A program made the translations under genes and the position numbers. 64,000 bases of DNA from Igneacidithiobacillus sp041146875 (GTDB lineage: Bacteria; Pseudomonadota; Gammaproteobacteria; Acidithiobacillales; Acidithiobacillaceae), in assembly GCF_041146875.1 (NCBI RefSeq), contig NZ_JBFRXP010000014.1, positions 12,599 to 76,598 of the forward strand, read 5' to 3'. Shown in pieces: positions 50,613 to 60,306 of the stretch (position 1 is its first letter; each line of letters opens with the position of its first letter). A model generated the notes under the pieces. It saw only the letters and a program-made list of their open reading frames with translations, was not told the origin of the DNA and ran no database searches.

Positions 50613-51848
50613 ATGGTTTTTGCTTGGTTCAAGCGTAACAAAAGCGCTCCCGAAGAGGAAACGCCCCCCGCAACCCAAACGGAAGAACTGAGCCAGGAAG
50701 AATCTGTAGGGGAAATGCCTCTCGCAGACTCTACGCAGGACAGCAGAGATGAGCCAGCAGGCACGGAAGATGCCGCTGCCCCGCCAGGCACGCAAGCGAA
50801 CCCATCCATCCCTGAGATCATGGAAGAAGTGGAAAACCCCACTCCGCTCTCAGCCCCCGACCAAGTGGAGGAGCTGGCGGAATCCGACTCTGCTGACTTG
50901 GCGTCCGCGGAGGAAGCCCCCAAAAAAAGCTTCTTTGCCCGTCTTACATCGGGGCTCAGCCGTTCGCGTGCGCAACTCAGCGAAGGCGTTGCACGCCTCG
51001 TCCTGGGTAAAAAAGAAATCGATGACGAGTTGTTGGAGGAGCTGGAGGCCATCCTCTTGCAGTCGGATGTTGGTGTGCCGGCTACCCGCAGCATCATGGA
51101 TGCCGTCACCCAAAAGGTACGGCGCAAAGAGCTAACCGACCCGGCGGCGTTACAGCAGGCCATCCGCCAGTCCCTCCTTGACCTACTACAGCCACGTTGT
51201 GAGGCTTGGGCGCCGAGAAAAGGGGAAACCCAAGTGTTGATGATGGTGGGCATCAATGGGGCTGGCAAGACCACTACCATTGGCAAATTGGCGGCACGCT
51301 GGAAGGCTACTGGTTTTCAGGTTTTGCTCGGGGCTGGTGATACCTTCCGCGCGGCGGCGGTCGAACAGTTGCAAGGCTGGGGCGAGCGGGTGCAGGTGCC
51401 AGTGATTGCCCAGGGCAGTGGTGCCGATAGCGCCTCGGTGATCTTTGATGCCTTTGCTGCGGCACGTTCGCGCGGTGCCGATCTCCTAATTGCCGATACC
51501 GCCGGGCGACTACACACCCAAGGCCACCTCATGGAAGAGCTGAAAAAGGTGAAGCGCGTCTTGGGCAAACAAGACGCCACCGCACCCCAACAGATCTGGC
51601 TGGTGCTGGATGCCGGCACCGGACAAAATGCGCTGCAGCAGGCCCAGCAATTTCACGCTGCGGTCGGCCTGACTGGTATCTGTATCACCAAATTGGACGG
51701 CACCGCCAAGGGCGGCGTCGTTGCCGCCATCGCCCAGGCGCTGCCCATTCCTATCCGGTTCATTGGTGTTGGCGAAGGGGTGGAAGACCTCCGACCTTTC
51801 GATGCCGAGGCCTTTGTCGATGCCTTGTTTGCGCGGGAGCCCGCATGA
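50613..51848 (+). CDS. ftsY: Signal recognition particle receptor FtsY
   Basis: FtsY docks SRP-ribosome complexes at the membrane. ATG 50613 gives MVFAWFKRNKS, an amphipathic targeting start, then a long acidic region (to about residue 100), the N domain and the G domain with GINGAGKTTTIGKLA, DTAGRLH and TKLDGTAKGG. 411 residues. ATGA overlap with ftsE forms the conserved ftsY-ftsE-ftsX operon. Confidence 0.96.
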   Translation: MVFAWFKRNKSAPEEETPPATQTEELSQEESVGEMPLADSTQDSRDEPAGTEDAAAPPGTQANPSIPEIMEEVENPTPLSAPDQVEELAESDSADLASAEEAPKKSFFARLTSGLSRSRAQLSEGVARLVLGKKEIDDELLEELEAILLQSDVGVPATRSIMDAVTQKVRRKELTDPAALQQAIRQSLLDLLQPRCEAWAPRKGETQVLMMVGINGAGKTTTIGKLAARWKATGFQVLLGAGDTFRAAAVEQLQGWGERVQVPVIAQGSGADSASVIFDAFAAARSRGADLLIADTAGRLHTQGHLMEELKKVKRVLGKQDATAPQQIWLVLDAGTGQNALQQAQQFHAAVGLTGICITKLDGTAKGGVVAAIAQALPIPIRFIGVGEGVEDLRPFDAEAFVDALFAREPA

Positions 51849-52504
51849 TTGAGTTTATCAATGTTACCAAGCACTACCCGGGGCGTCGCCACGTTTTGCG
51901 CGAGCTCAATCTGCAGCTCGGAAAAGGCGAGATGATCCTGCTTACCGGCCCCTCTGGCGCGGGCAAGAGCACCTTGCTGAAACTGCTCACACGCTTGGAG
52001 GCGGTTAGCCACGGTACCTTGCGCGTCGCCGGGGTAGATCTAGCCACCCTGCGCCGCCGCCATATCCCAGCCTACCGGCGGCGAGTTGGGGTCGTCTTTC
52101 AGGACCACAAATTGCTCATGGACCGCACGGTCTACGCCAATGTCGCCCTTACCCTACAGGTTGCCGGCATGTCGGCGCGGCAGCTCGACCATCGGGTGCG
52201 TGCCGCGTTAGATAAGGTCGGCTTGGGAGAACACTGGCGCGAATTTCCGGAAACCCTCTCTGGAGGAGAACAGCAGCGGGTGGGGATCGCCCGGGCCATC
52301 GTGCACACGCCCGAGATCCTCCTTGCTGATGAGCCAACCGGCAACCTCGATCCCGAATTGAGTAACGAAATTTTAGATATGTTTCGCGATTTTTACCGGC
52401 ACGGCACTACGGTGCTGGTGGCTACCCACGACCAAGGTCAGGTCGAACGCATGGGATTGCGTACCCTGCACCTTGCCCATGGACAATTGCAGGAGAAAAC
52501 ATGA
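51845..52504 (+). CDS. ftsE: Cell division ATP-binding protein FtsE
   Basis: FtsE is the ATPase that with FtsX activates septal peptidoglycan hydrolases. Walker A GPSGAGKSTLLK, Q-loop VFQDHKLL, signature LSGGEQQRVGIARAIV, Walker B LLADEPTGNLD and His of VATHDQGQ are present in 219 residues. Overlaps ftsY and ftsX by four bases each. Confidence 0.96.
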   Translation: MIEFINVTKHYPGRRHVLRELNLQLGKGEMILLTGPSGAGKSTLLKLLTRLEAVSHGTLRVAGVDLATLRRRHIPAYRRRVGVVFQDHKLLMDRTVYANVALTLQVAGMSARQLDHRVRAALDKVGLGEHWREFPETLSGGEQQRVGIARAIVHTPEILLADEPTGNLDPELSNEILDMFRDFYRHGTTVLVATHDQGQVERMGLRTLHLAHGQLQEKT

Positions 52505-53406
52505 GCTTCCACGTCCGCTTGCAGGCCCTCGGCAATGCCCGTGATACCCTCCTGCGTCAGCCCATCGCCACTGCGCTCACCATCATCGCCCTAGCAGTAG
52601 TGTTTGCTTTGCCGGTCGGTTTGTTTACGGCGTTGAGCAACCTGCAACAGCTCCTCGCCAGTTGGCACAACCAGGCGCAAATTTCTCTGTATCTGCATGA
52701 TGACGCGAGCCCGCAAGCCATTGCGCAACTCCGCAGCCAGTTACGGCAAAGCCCTGGCGTGGTGGCTGTACGCTTCATCGACAAAGACCAGGCCCTAACC
52801 GACTTTCAGCACTATGCAGGAATGACCGCCGCCATCCATACCCTGGGCGCCAATCCGTTGCCGGCCTCCCTGATTGTTGAGCTAAATCCCCTGGCCCAAA
52901 GCCCTGGCACTCTGGAGGCACAGGTACAGCAATGGAGTCACGAGCCCATTGTGCGCAGTGCCCAATCAGACTTGAAATGGGTCGCGCGGCTACAGGCGAT
53001 CGTCGCCCTCGGCACCCGTGCGGTTTACATTTTGGCCATTTTGTTGGCACTGGGCGCGGTCTTGGTGATGGGTAACACCATCCGTCTGCATATCGAGCAG
53101 CGTCGTGATGAAATTGAGATCAGCTCGCTGGTTGGCGCAACGAAAGGCTTCATTCGCCGCCCCTTTCTGTACCAGGGCTTGATTCAGGGTATCCTCGCTG
53201 GTTTCCTCGCCTGGTTGATTGTGGCCATTGCCTTTGCTGTGTTACAGGCGCCGGTCAGCCACTTGGCCAGTCTCTACGGTACGAACTTCCCCTTACACGC
53301 CTTGACCCCAGGCGAGGGGCTTCTCTTGGTCTTCATCAGTGCTGCACTGGGCTGGTTAGGCTCGCTGGTGGCGGTTGGCAGACACCTCGACAATACCGTC
53401 TCTTGA
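52501..53406 (+). CDS. ftsX: Cell division protein FtsX
   Basis: FtsX is the transmembrane partner of FtsE that transmits ATPase state to the periplasm. Four membrane helices are visible (about residues 20-45, 175-197, 225-250, 270-290), with a periplasmic loop between the first two carrying the VVAVRFIDKDQAL segment. 301 residues. Confidence 0.94.
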   Translation: MSFHVRLQALGNARDTLLRQPIATALTIIALAVVFALPVGLFTALSNLQQLLASWHNQAQISLYLHDDASPQAIAQLRSQLRQSPGVVAVRFIDKDQALTDFQHYAGMTAAIHTLGANPLPASLIVELNPLAQSPGTLEAQVQQWSHEPIVRSAQSDLKWVARLQAIVALGTRAVYILAILLALGAVLVMGNTIRLHIEQRRDEIEISSLVGATKGFIRRPFLYQGLIQGILAGFLAWLIVAIAFAVLQAPVSHLASLYGTNFPLHALTPGEGLLLVFISAALGWLGSLVAVGRHLDNTVS

Positions 53407-53503
53407 AATCTGCAAAGCTCGTCCCAATATGAAAGAAGATTGTTCGAGTAAACCTTTGCCCCTGGCGCTGGTCTATACTGAGGACGGAAACGGGAGACAG
53501 GCA

Positions 53504-54361
53504 ATGAACGAATTGGCGGTCATGAACAGGGATTTGGCGAGTGTTGACGGAATGGCGGCATATCTGCGCTTCGTCAATGCGCAGTCGCTCCTGAGCGCCG
53601 AGGAAGAGCGGGATTACGCCCAGCGTCTGCGCGAACAGGACGACATGGAGGCAGCCAAGGCACTGGTGCTGAGTCACCTGCGTTTTGTCGTGCGTGTCGC
53701 GCGCGCCTACCGCGGCTATGGCTTGCAGGAAGCGGACCTGATCCAGGAAGGCAACATTGGTTTAATGAAGGCGGTCAAACGCTACGATCCCGATCACGGG
53801 GTGCGCTTGGTGTCCTTTGCCGTGCACTGGATCAAAGCCGAAATGCACGAATTCATCCTGCGCAACTGGCGCATCGTTAAGGTTGCCACCACCAAGGCGC
53901 AGCGAAAACTATTCTTCAACCTGCGCTCCAGCCGCACGGATACGGGCTGGATGAACCAGGCGGAAAGCGCGGCCATCGCCGAGGAGTTGGGGGTAACCCA
54001 ACACGAAGTGCTGGAGATGGAAGGTCGCATGGCGGGCTACGATTATTCCCTCGACCAATCGAGTGAAGATGAAGAGGGCCACGCCCGTAGCTTTGAGCTT
54101 GCGGATCCGGCCGATTCTTCCGTCGATCAGGTCATCGATAGCGACTGGGATCGTTCACGCGAACGGGGTTTGCGTAGTGCGCTTGCGGCCCTCCCGGCGC
54201 GCGATCGCTACATCATCGAAAACCGCTGGTTGAGTGACGAGCCCAAAACCTTGCAGTCTCTGGGTGATGAGCTTGGGGTCTCCGCCGAGCGCGTGCGGCA
54301 ACTGGAAAAGAGCAGCATGAACAAACTGCGGCAACGTCTTCTCGAAAATGTTGCGGCTTGA
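53504..54361 (+). CDS. rpoH: RNA polymerase heat-shock sigma factor RpoH
   Basis: Sigma-32 directs heat-shock transcription. Region 2 reads SHLRFVVRVARAYRGYGLQEADLIQEGNIGLMKAV (in parts), the RpoH box region is QRKLFFNLR, and region 4.2 is LGVSAERVRQLEKSSMNKLR. ATG 53504 has GGGAGA upstream; longer reading goes into ftsX. 285 residues. A TATACT -10-like sequence at 53474 suggests its own promoter. The ftsYEX-rpoH order is conserved in gammaproteobacteria. Confidence 0.96.
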   Translation: MNELAVMNRDLASVDGMAAYLRFVNAQSLLSAEEERDYAQRLREQDDMEAAKALVLSHLRFVVRVARAYRGYGLQEADLIQEGNIGLMKAVKRYDPDHGVRLVSFAVHWIKAEMHEFILRNWRIVKVATTKAQRKLFFNLRSSRTDTGWMNQAESAAIAEELGVTQHEVLEMEGRMAGYDYSLDQSSEDEEGHARSFELADPADSSVDQVIDSDWDRSRERGLRSALAALPARDRYIIENRWLSDEPKTLQSLGDELGVSAERVRQLEKSSMNKLRQRLLENVAA

Positions 54362-54699
54362 TGCCATCAGTCACTGCGCTGGTTTTTCACATCGATGAGG
54401 CAGGGCGTTGGCCTTTGCTTTTGGGTAATTTGCGCAACGCCTTGCGTGCCGACCCAGCGACGAAATTGCGCGTAATCGCTAACGGAGCGGCACCCATCCC
54501 CCTGTGGGCCAACGGCCTCTGGCGGCGCGAAACTGCGGCCTTGATCGCCCAAGGGGTAGAGTTTTTCTTTTGTCAGAATAGTTTGGTGGCCTACGAGCTC
54601 GATGCCGCAGACCGCCCGGAGGGGAGCCATTTGGCACCTGCTGGAGTCCTCGCCTTAGCCGAGGCACAGCAGCAGGGTTTCGCCTACATCAAGCCCTAG
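54361..54699 (+). CDS. DsrE-family protein
   Basis: A 112-residue protein with a DsrE/DsrF-like fold: TALVFHIDEAGRWPLLLGNLRN, then KLRVIANGAA, a GVEFFFCQNSL segment with the single Cys at the position typical of this family, and VLALAEAQQQGFAYIKP. Such proteins are linked to intracellular sulfur handling. ATG 54361 overlaps the rpoH stop. The exact role is unknown. Confidence 0.8.
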   Translation: MPSVTALVFHIDEAGRWPLLLGNLRNALRADPATKLRVIANGAAPIPLWANGLWRRETAALIAQGVEFFFCQNSLVAYELDAADRPEGSHLAPAGVLALAEAQQQGFAYIKP

Positions 54700-54748
54700 T
54701 TTCTGCTCCCTTCTCCCTTTTCTTAGGCAGAGTCATGGGAGGGTTCCT

Positions 54749-55828
54749 TTGCTAGTCCATCATTTGTGGATAAGCGCTGTCATTATTGTTGTTGCTGGCC
54801 TGTTGTGGTGGCTGCAGCGCAGTTATTTTCGTCATTACCCGCACAAGGGATCGTTACCTTTTTACCTGCTGCGGGTGCTTGCGCAGCTCGGCATTTTGCT
54901 GAGCATAGTTTTGGCGCTGGCGATCGAGTGGGGCATGCCCAAGGCGGGTTTGCGACTTGCTGGGCACTACTTTTTGGATGGCTTCACGATTAGTGGGGTG
55001 AAGATCAACCCGGCGCACATCGTCGCTGCCATCATTATCTTGGCGCTATTGTTGCGCTTGGTGGAGTTCGTCACCCAGCGTCTGGACCATTTTCTCGGCA
55101 TGTTTTCTCTGGATAGTGGGGCGCGTTACTCCCTGGTTACCCTGAGCAAATATGTTGCCATTATTCTTAGCCTGGCTATTGGTCTGAGCTTGGCCGGTGT
55201 GCCGCTCGGCAAGTTTGCGCTGATCGCCAGCGCGCTGTCGGTGGGCGTTGGTTTTGGCCTGCAGACTATGGTGAACAACTTCGTCTCTGGCATTATTTTG
55301 ATCTTCGAGCGGCCAATCAAAGTCGGTGACTGGATTGCGGTGGGCAGTACTGAGGGTTACGTCAAACGCATCAGTATCCGCTACACCCTGATCTTAACCT
55401 TCGATCGTACGGAAGTTTTTATACCGAATTCCGAGATCATCTCTGGGCAGGTGACCAACTGGATGTATTCCAACAATGTATTACGTTTGATGCTGCCCTT
55501 CACGGTCGAGCATGAAGCGGACTTGCAACACGTAAAAGAGGTGATGGTGAAGGTGGGGCAGCAGCATCCCGACGTCATGCAGGACGACCCAAGTATCATT
55601 CCCCCCTCGGCCCTGATTCTCGACGTAAACACCAACGGCGTCGTGGTCTACCTGCGCGTGTATATCAGCGACTGCAACCTCGCCTTCAACGTGCAGACCG
55701 ACCTGCGCGCTGGCGTGATGGAGGCCTTGCTCAGCAATGGCGTCCCCGTCGCGCGCCAGCAGCAAGATGTACGCATTCTCAACAGCCACTTCGAGCCCCT
55801 GCGTCTGGTAGCAGACGCCGAGGCTTAA
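54749..55828 (+). CDS. Mechanosensitive ion channel of the MscS family
   Basis: A 359-residue channel with four N-terminal membrane helices. The pore helix has the Gly/Ala pattern SALSVGVGFGLQTMVNNFVSG, followed by the MscS beta domain (ERPIKVGDWIAVG, VFIPNSEIISGQVTNW) and the vestibule domain. The start is TTG 54749 after a GGGAGGG site. It opens under osmotic downshock. The 3' end overlaps the convergent hslU end by four bases. Confidence 0.92.
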   Translation: MLVHHLWISAVIIVVAGLLWWLQRSYFRHYPHKGSLPFYLLRVLAQLGILLSIVLALAIEWGMPKAGLRLAGHYFLDGFTISGVKINPAHIVAAIIILALLLRLVEFVTQRLDHFLGMFSLDSGARYSLVTLSKYVAIILSLAIGLSLAGVPLGKFALIASALSVGVGFGLQTMVNNFVSGIILIFERPIKVGDWIAVGSTEGYVKRISIRYTLILTFDRTEVFIPNSEIISGQVTNWMYSNNVLRLMLPFTVEHEADLQHVKEVMVKVGQQHPDVMQDDPSIIPPSALILDVNTNGVVVYLRVYISDCNLAFNVQTDLRAGVMEALLSNGVPVARQQQDVRILNSHFEPLRLVADAEA

Positions 55829-57153
55829 AGAATATAGCGGGATAGATCTTCGTCTGCGGCCAGCTCGTTCAAGCGGCCGTCGACATATTCCGCATCAATG
55901 TGCAGGGGTTGGCCATCGTGGTCGGGCGCCTGAAAGGCAATCTCTTCCAGCAGGCGTTCCATTACGGTATGCAAGCGACGGGCGCCGATGTTCTCCACCC
56001 GCTCATTCACCTGCTGGGCGATCTCGGCAATGCGGCGGATACCAGAATCATCGAACTCCAGGGTAACACCATCGGCAGCGAGTAGGGCGCTGTACTGACG
56101 AATCAGGGCATTTTCCGGTTCGCGCAGAATACGTTCCAGGTCGGCGGCCTGCAGGGCCTGCAACTCGACGCGGATGGGCAAACGCCCTTGCAGCTCGGGG
56201 ATCAGGTCGGCGGGCTTGCTGAGGTGGAAGGCACCCGAAGCAATAAAGAGGATATGATCAGTCTTGACCACCCCGTAGCGGGTGCTGACGCTCGCCCCCT
56301 CGATCAGCGGCAGGAGGTCGCGCTGCACCCCTTCGCGGGAGACTTCCGCATTGCTATGCCCGCCACCGCGTGAGGTAACCTTGTCAATTTCGTCAATAAA
56401 GACGATTCCGTCTTCCTGAATGCGTTCCAGGGCCAAGCTGCGCACCTCGTCTTCATTGACTAGCTTGGCGGCCTCTTCCTCACATAAGAGCTTGCGTGCC
56501 TCGGCAATGGGAATCTTGCGCTTGGCAGTCTTTTGTGGCGCCATATTGCTAAACAAGTCGCGTAGTTGCGCACTCATCTCTTCCATGCCCGGCGGGGTCA
56601 TGATCTCAACATTGGCCTTGGGTGCCGCCAGCTCGATTTCTATCTCCTGCTGATCCAGGCGCCCCTCGCGCAGCATCTTACGGAATTTCTGCCGTGTGCC
56701 CTCGTCCTGCCGTGGCACACTGCTGTCGCGCGGTCCGGGGACAAGGATGTCGAGCAGGCGGTCCTCAGCCAGCTCTTCGGCCCGTTGGCTATTGGCAGAC
56801 TGACGTTCGGCACGCAACATATTGACGGAGATCTCTACCAGATCGCGAATGATGGATTCCACATCCTTGCCGACATAGCCCACTTCGGTGAACTTGGTCG
56901 CCTCCACCTTAAGGAAGGGGGCACTGGCGAGCTGGGCCAGGCGGCGGGCGATCTCGGTCTTGCCGACCCCGGTCGGGCCGATCATGAGGATGTTTTTGGG
57001 CGTAATCTCCTTGCGCAACGGGCCTTCCACTTGGGCGCGACGCCAGCGGTTACGCAAGGCAACGGCAACGGCGCGCTTGGCCTCGGCCTGACCGATGATG
57101 TATTTGTCGAGCTCCTGAACGATCTCGCGCGGGGTCATCTCACTCATTTTCAT
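55825..57153 (-). CDS. hslU: ATP-dependent protease ATPase subunit HslU
   Basis: HslU is the Clp/AAA+ unfoldase that feeds HslV. Start MTPREIVQELDKYIIGQ, Walker A GPTGVGKTEIARRLA, pore motif GYVGKDVESI, Walker B GIVFIDEIDKV, and a C-terminal ELAADEDLSRYIL tail that docks in HslV. I start at 57153 (ATGA overlap with hslV); 57147 is also possible. About 442 residues. Confidence 0.96.
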   Translation of the reverse strand: MKMSEMTPREIVQELDKYIIGQAEAKRAVAVALRNRWRRAQVEGPLRKEITPKNILMIGPTGVGKTEIARRLAQLASAPFLKVEATKFTEVGYVGKDVESIIRDLVEISVNMLRAERQSANSQRAEELAEDRLLDILVPGPRDSSVPRQDEGTRQKFRKMLREGRLDQQEIEIELAAPKANVEIMTPPGMEEMSAQLRDLFSNMAPQKTAKRKIPIAEARKLLCEEEAAKLVNEDEVRSLALERIQEDGIVFIDEIDKVTSRGGGHSNAEVSREGVQRDLLPLIEGASVSTRYGVVKTDHILFIASGAFHLSKPADLIPELQGRLPIRVELQALQAADLERILREPENALIRQYSALLAADGVTLEFDDSGIRRIAEIAQQVNERVENIGARRLHTVMERLLEEIAFQAPDHDGQPLHIDAEYVDGRLNELAADEDLSRYIL

Positions 57154-57692
57154 GGCAATTCTTCCACGGTACGCTGTTGATTGGTGTAGATGCAAATATC
57201 ACCGGCAATGCCCAGCGCGTGCTCGGCAATGGCGCGGGCGGGCAGATTACTGTTTTCGAGCAGGGCGCGGGCAGCAGCAAGGGCGTAGGGTCCGCCAGAA
57301 CCGATGGCAATGATGCCGTGTTCTGGCTCGAGGACATCGCCCTGCCCGGTGATGATCAAACTCTGGCTGCGATCGGCCACCGCGAGCATCGCCTCCAGGC
57401 GCCGCAGTACCCGGTCGGTGCGCCACTCCTTGGCCAATTCCACTGCCGCCTTGGCCAGTTGCCCTGGGTGCGCCTTGAGCTTGGCCTCGAAGCGCTCGAG
57501 CAAGGTGAAGGCATCGGCGGTGGCACCGGCAAAGCCGGTAAGCACGTCGGGTTCGATGCGCCGTACCTTGCGCGCGTTGCCCTTCATCACGGTGTTGCCA
57601 AAGGTGACCTGTCCGTCCCCTGCCATCACCACATTCTCTCCGCGGCGCACCGAGAGGATGGTGGTACCGTGCAGGGTCATTGCTTCACTCAT
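57150..57692 (-). CDS. hslV: ATP-dependent protease peptidase subunit HslV
   Basis: HslV is the proteasome-like threonine peptidase. The start at 57692 gives a nine-residue propeptide ending in HG, directly before TTILSVRR. Processing would expose the catalytic Thr10. VVMAGDGQVTFGNTVMKG and AIGSGGPYALAAARAL are family signatures. 180 residues. Preceded by GGAGCAG and overlapping xerC by eight bases. Confidence 0.96.
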   Translation of the reverse strand: MSEAMTLHGTTILSVRRGENVVMAGDGQVTFGNTVMKGNARKVRRIEPDVLTGFAGATADAFTLLERFEAKLKAHPGQLAKAAVELAKEWRTDRVLRRLEAMLAVADRSQSLIITGQGDVLEPEHGIIAIGSGGPYALAAARALLENSNLPARAIAEHALGIAGDICIYTNQQRTVEELP

Positions 57693-58590
57693 GCGACTGC
57701 TCCTTGTTCTTGGCGTGCGGATGCGCCTCGTCATAGACCTGGGCCAGATGTTGATAATCCAGATGGGTATAGATGGCGGTGGTATCAATCTGTGCATGGC
57801 CCAAAAATTCCTGGATGGCGCGCAGATCACCGGAAGATTGTAATAAATGACTGGCGGCGCTATGGCGCAGGCTGTGCGGGTGCAGATGCTGCCCCAGGCG
57901 CTCGCGTCCCGCCTTGTCGACCAGATACTGCACGCCGCGCACTCCCAACGGGCGCCCCAGACGATTGAGGAAAAGGGCGTTCGCGGTGCTTTCCGGGCGC
58001 TGTTGTAAATAGCGCTGTATGGCTTGCCGCGCGACCTTGCCTACGGGCACGATGCGCTCCTTCTTGCCTTTGCCCACAACGCGCAGGAGGCCCGCCTCCA
58101 GATGCAAATCGCTGCGCTGCAATTGTACCAGCTCCGACACGCGCAGAGCGCTGGAATAGAGCAATTCGAGGATGGCTTGATCACGCACTTGCAAGAGATT
58201 GTCGCCCGCCTTAGCGCCTTTGTCGAGCAGCTCTTGCGCCGTATCGACCCCTAGCCAGTCGGGAAAGTGTTGCTCGCCCTTGGGCATGGGTAGACCACGA
58301 CTGGGGTCTTCCAGGCGGGGGTTTTGCAGTCGTAACCAGCGGTACCAGGCGCGCAAGGCGGCAAAGCGGCGCCGCAGGCTACGCACGGATACGCCGCGTT
58401 GGCGTTCGCGAATCAGAAATAGCCGCAGCTGTGGGGCCTGGATGGCAGCGAAAGAATCGATGTTTTCTGCTGTAAAAAAGGACTGCCAGAGCGCGAGATC
58501 TTCACGGTAGGCTGCGACGGAATGAGCCGCCAGCCGTGCCGGCGCACTGCGCAAAAATGCCTCGATCTGCAGGTCGATGTCGCTAGGCAT
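57685..58590 (-). CDS. xerC: Tyrosine recombinase XerC
   Basis: XerC with XerD resolves chromosome dimers at dif. N-terminal SAM-like core-binding domain (residues 1-90) and catalytic domain with Arg in SSALRVSELV, Lys in GKGKKERIVP, HSLRHSAASHLL, GHAQIDTTAIYTH with the Tyr nucleophile. 301 residues. The order DUF484-xerC-hslVU in one - strand operon supports the housekeeping role rather than an integrase. Confidence 0.95.
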   Translation of the reverse strand: MPSDIDLQIEAFLRSAPARLAAHSVAAYREDLALWQSFFTAENIDSFAAIQAPQLRLFLIRERQRGVSVRSLRRRFAALRAWYRWLRLQNPRLEDPSRGLPMPKGEQHFPDWLGVDTAQELLDKGAKAGDNLLQVRDQAILELLYSSALRVSELVQLQRSDLHLEAGLLRVVGKGKKERIVPVGKVARQAIQRYLQQRPESTANALFLNRLGRPLGVRGVQYLVDKAGRERLGQHLHPHSLRHSAASHLLQSSGDLRAIQEFLGHAQIDTTAIYTHLDYQHLAQVYDEAHPHAKNKEQSHE

Positions 58591-59248
58591 TACTACTGCT
58601 GGCAGAACAGCGATGCAGGGCGGCGGAAAACAGGCGGGAGATTTGTTCGAGCAGATCCGTCGCCATGTCCGCGCTATAGCGCTCAGGATCCTGACTTGCC
58701 AAAAGAATCACCCCGCGGCAGTCCTGAGCCTGCACGCTGATACTCGCGACCGAGCTGGGGGCGTGCTCTGCCGCGGGAAAATATTGGCGGAGATCGTCCT
58801 CACTGAGTTGCACTCCAGCTTGCGCCTCCCGGTCGCCGACCAGGCGTTGCCAAGTGCTTTCGTCAATGGCAATGGCGTCAAGCAAACCAGATTCGGGACA
58901 AGCCAACAAGGCAGAGGATTCCACGGCAAAGTCTTCGTCAAGACTGCGGTACAAGGCAGCCACACAAGCATCAGGATTCACTGCCAACAACAACTCGACC
59001 GCCAAGCGGCTCAGGTGGCGCCCGAGATCGGATTGTCGCCGCGCCTGGTCAAGGAGATTGTCGACGCAACGCTGCAAATGATCGCGCTCGTCGCGTAGGC
59101 GCTGCACCTGGCGTTCGAGTAGCGAGCTAGCAGAGCCAACGCCTAAATGCGGTAGCGTCAGCTCTTGCAGCAAATCCGGTTCGTGTACTAAAAATTCTGG
59201 GTGCGCCTGCAAATAGGTGCGGCACTGTGCGGCTGCCTCGTCCTGCAT
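58583..59248 (-). CDS. DUF484 family protein
   Basis: A 221-residue protein matching the DUF484 layout: LQAHPEFLVHEPDLLQELTLPH at the N-terminus (split), a coiled coil SLLERQVQRLRDERDHLQR, then a GAF-like domain with GVILLASQDPERYSADMATDLL. Its function is unknown; it is conserved with dapF and xerC. Overlaps xerC by eight bases. Confidence 0.9.
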   Translation of the reverse strand: MQDEAAAQCRTYLQAHPEFLVHEPDLLQELTLPHLGVGSASSLLERQVQRLRDERDHLQRCVDNLLDQARRQSDLGRHLSRLAVELLLAVNPDACVAALYRSLDEDFAVESSALLACPESGLLDAIAIDESTWQRLVGDREAQAGVQLSEDDLRQYFPAAEHAPSSVASISVQAQDCRGVILLASQDPERYSADMATDLLEQISRLFSAALHRCSASSSNA

Positions 59249-59251
59249 CCT

Positions 59252-59428
59252 TCAGTCGTCCTCCCAATGCGTGTCTACGTACTGCTCTGCCCCTGCGTGG
59301 ATCTCCAGTTTGGCAATGAGAGTCGCCAGTTTTTCTAATTCCTCGGGCGCAAGTTTTCCAAGGAAGGAGATCTCTTTTGCCGGTGTTTGCAGATTGTGGG
59401 CAATGGCATCCAAAATTTGCTGGCTCAT
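59252..59428 (-). CDS. Small conserved-looking protein (58 aa)
   Basis: A 58-residue frame with a strong AGGAG site and ATG at 59428 that overlaps the dapF stop, and a stop three bases before the DUF484 start. It reads MSQQILDAIAHNLQ, then PAKEISFLGKLAPEEL and KLATLIAKLEIH, ending DTHWEDD. It appears helical and soluble. Tight coupling to both neighbours supports a real gene. I do not recognise the family. Confidence 0.75.
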   Translation of the reverse strand: MSQQILDAIAHNLQTPAKEISFLGKLAPEELEKLATLIAKLEIHAGAEQYVDTHWEDD

Positions 59429-60306
59429 GCGCTTTCTCCTTGGGGAATCCAGGTACCGTCGAAGACCACCTGAGCGGGGCCAATCATGCGCAGATTTTGC
59501 CCCGGCCCCGCCCAGTGAATCTCTAGTGTACCCCCAGGGAGGGTGACTTGCACCGCCTCCGCCAACTGGCCCCAGAGCTGTCCTGCCACCACTGCAGCAC
59601 AGGCATTGCTGCCGCAGGCGAGGGTCTCACCGGCGCCACGCTCCCAGGTACGCAGGCGCAAGTGCGCGCGGTCCTGAATTTCGAGAAAACCGACATTGCA
59701 ACGCTCGGGAAAGGCAGGGTGGCATTCCAGTTCCGGCCCCCAGTCTCCCACCGGGGCGCTGACACAATCTTCCACCGCCAATAAGAGATGTGGATTGCCC
59801 ATGCTCACCGCCGCTATATCGAGGCTTTTCCCGCGAAAGGGCAGCTCGTAGTGGATGGCCGGCGCGCTCGCACGAAACGGAATTGCGGCGGGCTCCAGAA
59901 TGGGCACCCCCATGTCTACTTCTACCAAACCGTCCGGACGAATGGCGAGCAGCATCTGTCCGGCCCGGGTTTCCACGCGAATTTGACCCTTATTGCTGAG
60001 ACCCGCGCGCCGTACGAAAACGGCAAAGCAGCGGGCACCATTGCCGCACTGGTTCACCTCGCTGCCATCGGCATTAAAGATGCGATACCGAAAATCACAG
60101 TCGGGATGTTCGGCGGGTTCCACCAGAAGGATCTGATCACAGCCAACGCCAAAGTGCCGGTCGGCAATCTGCCGACAATCCTGCGGCTGCAAAGAGAAGG
60201 ACTGGCGTACGCCATCCAGGACCACAAAGTCGTTGCCGAGGCCGTGCATTTTGGTAAAGGCCCAAGCTTGGGCCAGTGTTTGTTTTTGATCTGCTTTTTG
60301 CGTCAT
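59425..60306 (-). CDS. dapF: Diaminopimelate epimerase
   Basis: DapF converts LL- to meso-diaminopimelate for lysine and peptidoglycan. Catalytic cysteines are Cys87 in NQCGNGARCF and Cys231 in LACGSNACAAV. MHGLGNDFVVLD is the usual N-terminal motif and is preceded here by about 19 extra residues. ATG 60306 chosen; the Met of MHGLG (about 60249) is another option. 293 residues. First gene of the dapF-58aa-DUF484-xerC-hslVU run. Confidence 0.94.
   Translation of the reverse strand: MTQKADQKQTLAQAWAFTKMHGLGNDFVVLDGVRQSFSLQPQDCRQIADRHFGVGCDQILLVEPAEHPDCDFRYRIFNADGSEVNQCGNGARCFAVFVRRAGLSNKGQIRVETRAGQMLLAIRPDGLVEVDMGVPILEPAAIPFRASAPAIHYELPFRGKSLDIAAVSMGNPHLLLAVEDCVSAPVGDWGPELECHPAFPERCNVGFLEIQDRAHLRLRTWERGAGETLACGSNACAAVVAGQLWGQLAEAVQVTLPGGTLEIHWAGPGQNLRMIGPAQVVFDGTWIPQGESA

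Noticed and set aside
57685..58590. Tyrosine recombinase as a possible island integrase
   Set aside because: Its operon with DUF484, dapF and hslVU and its motifs fit the housekeeping XerC; it lies 8 kb outside the island.
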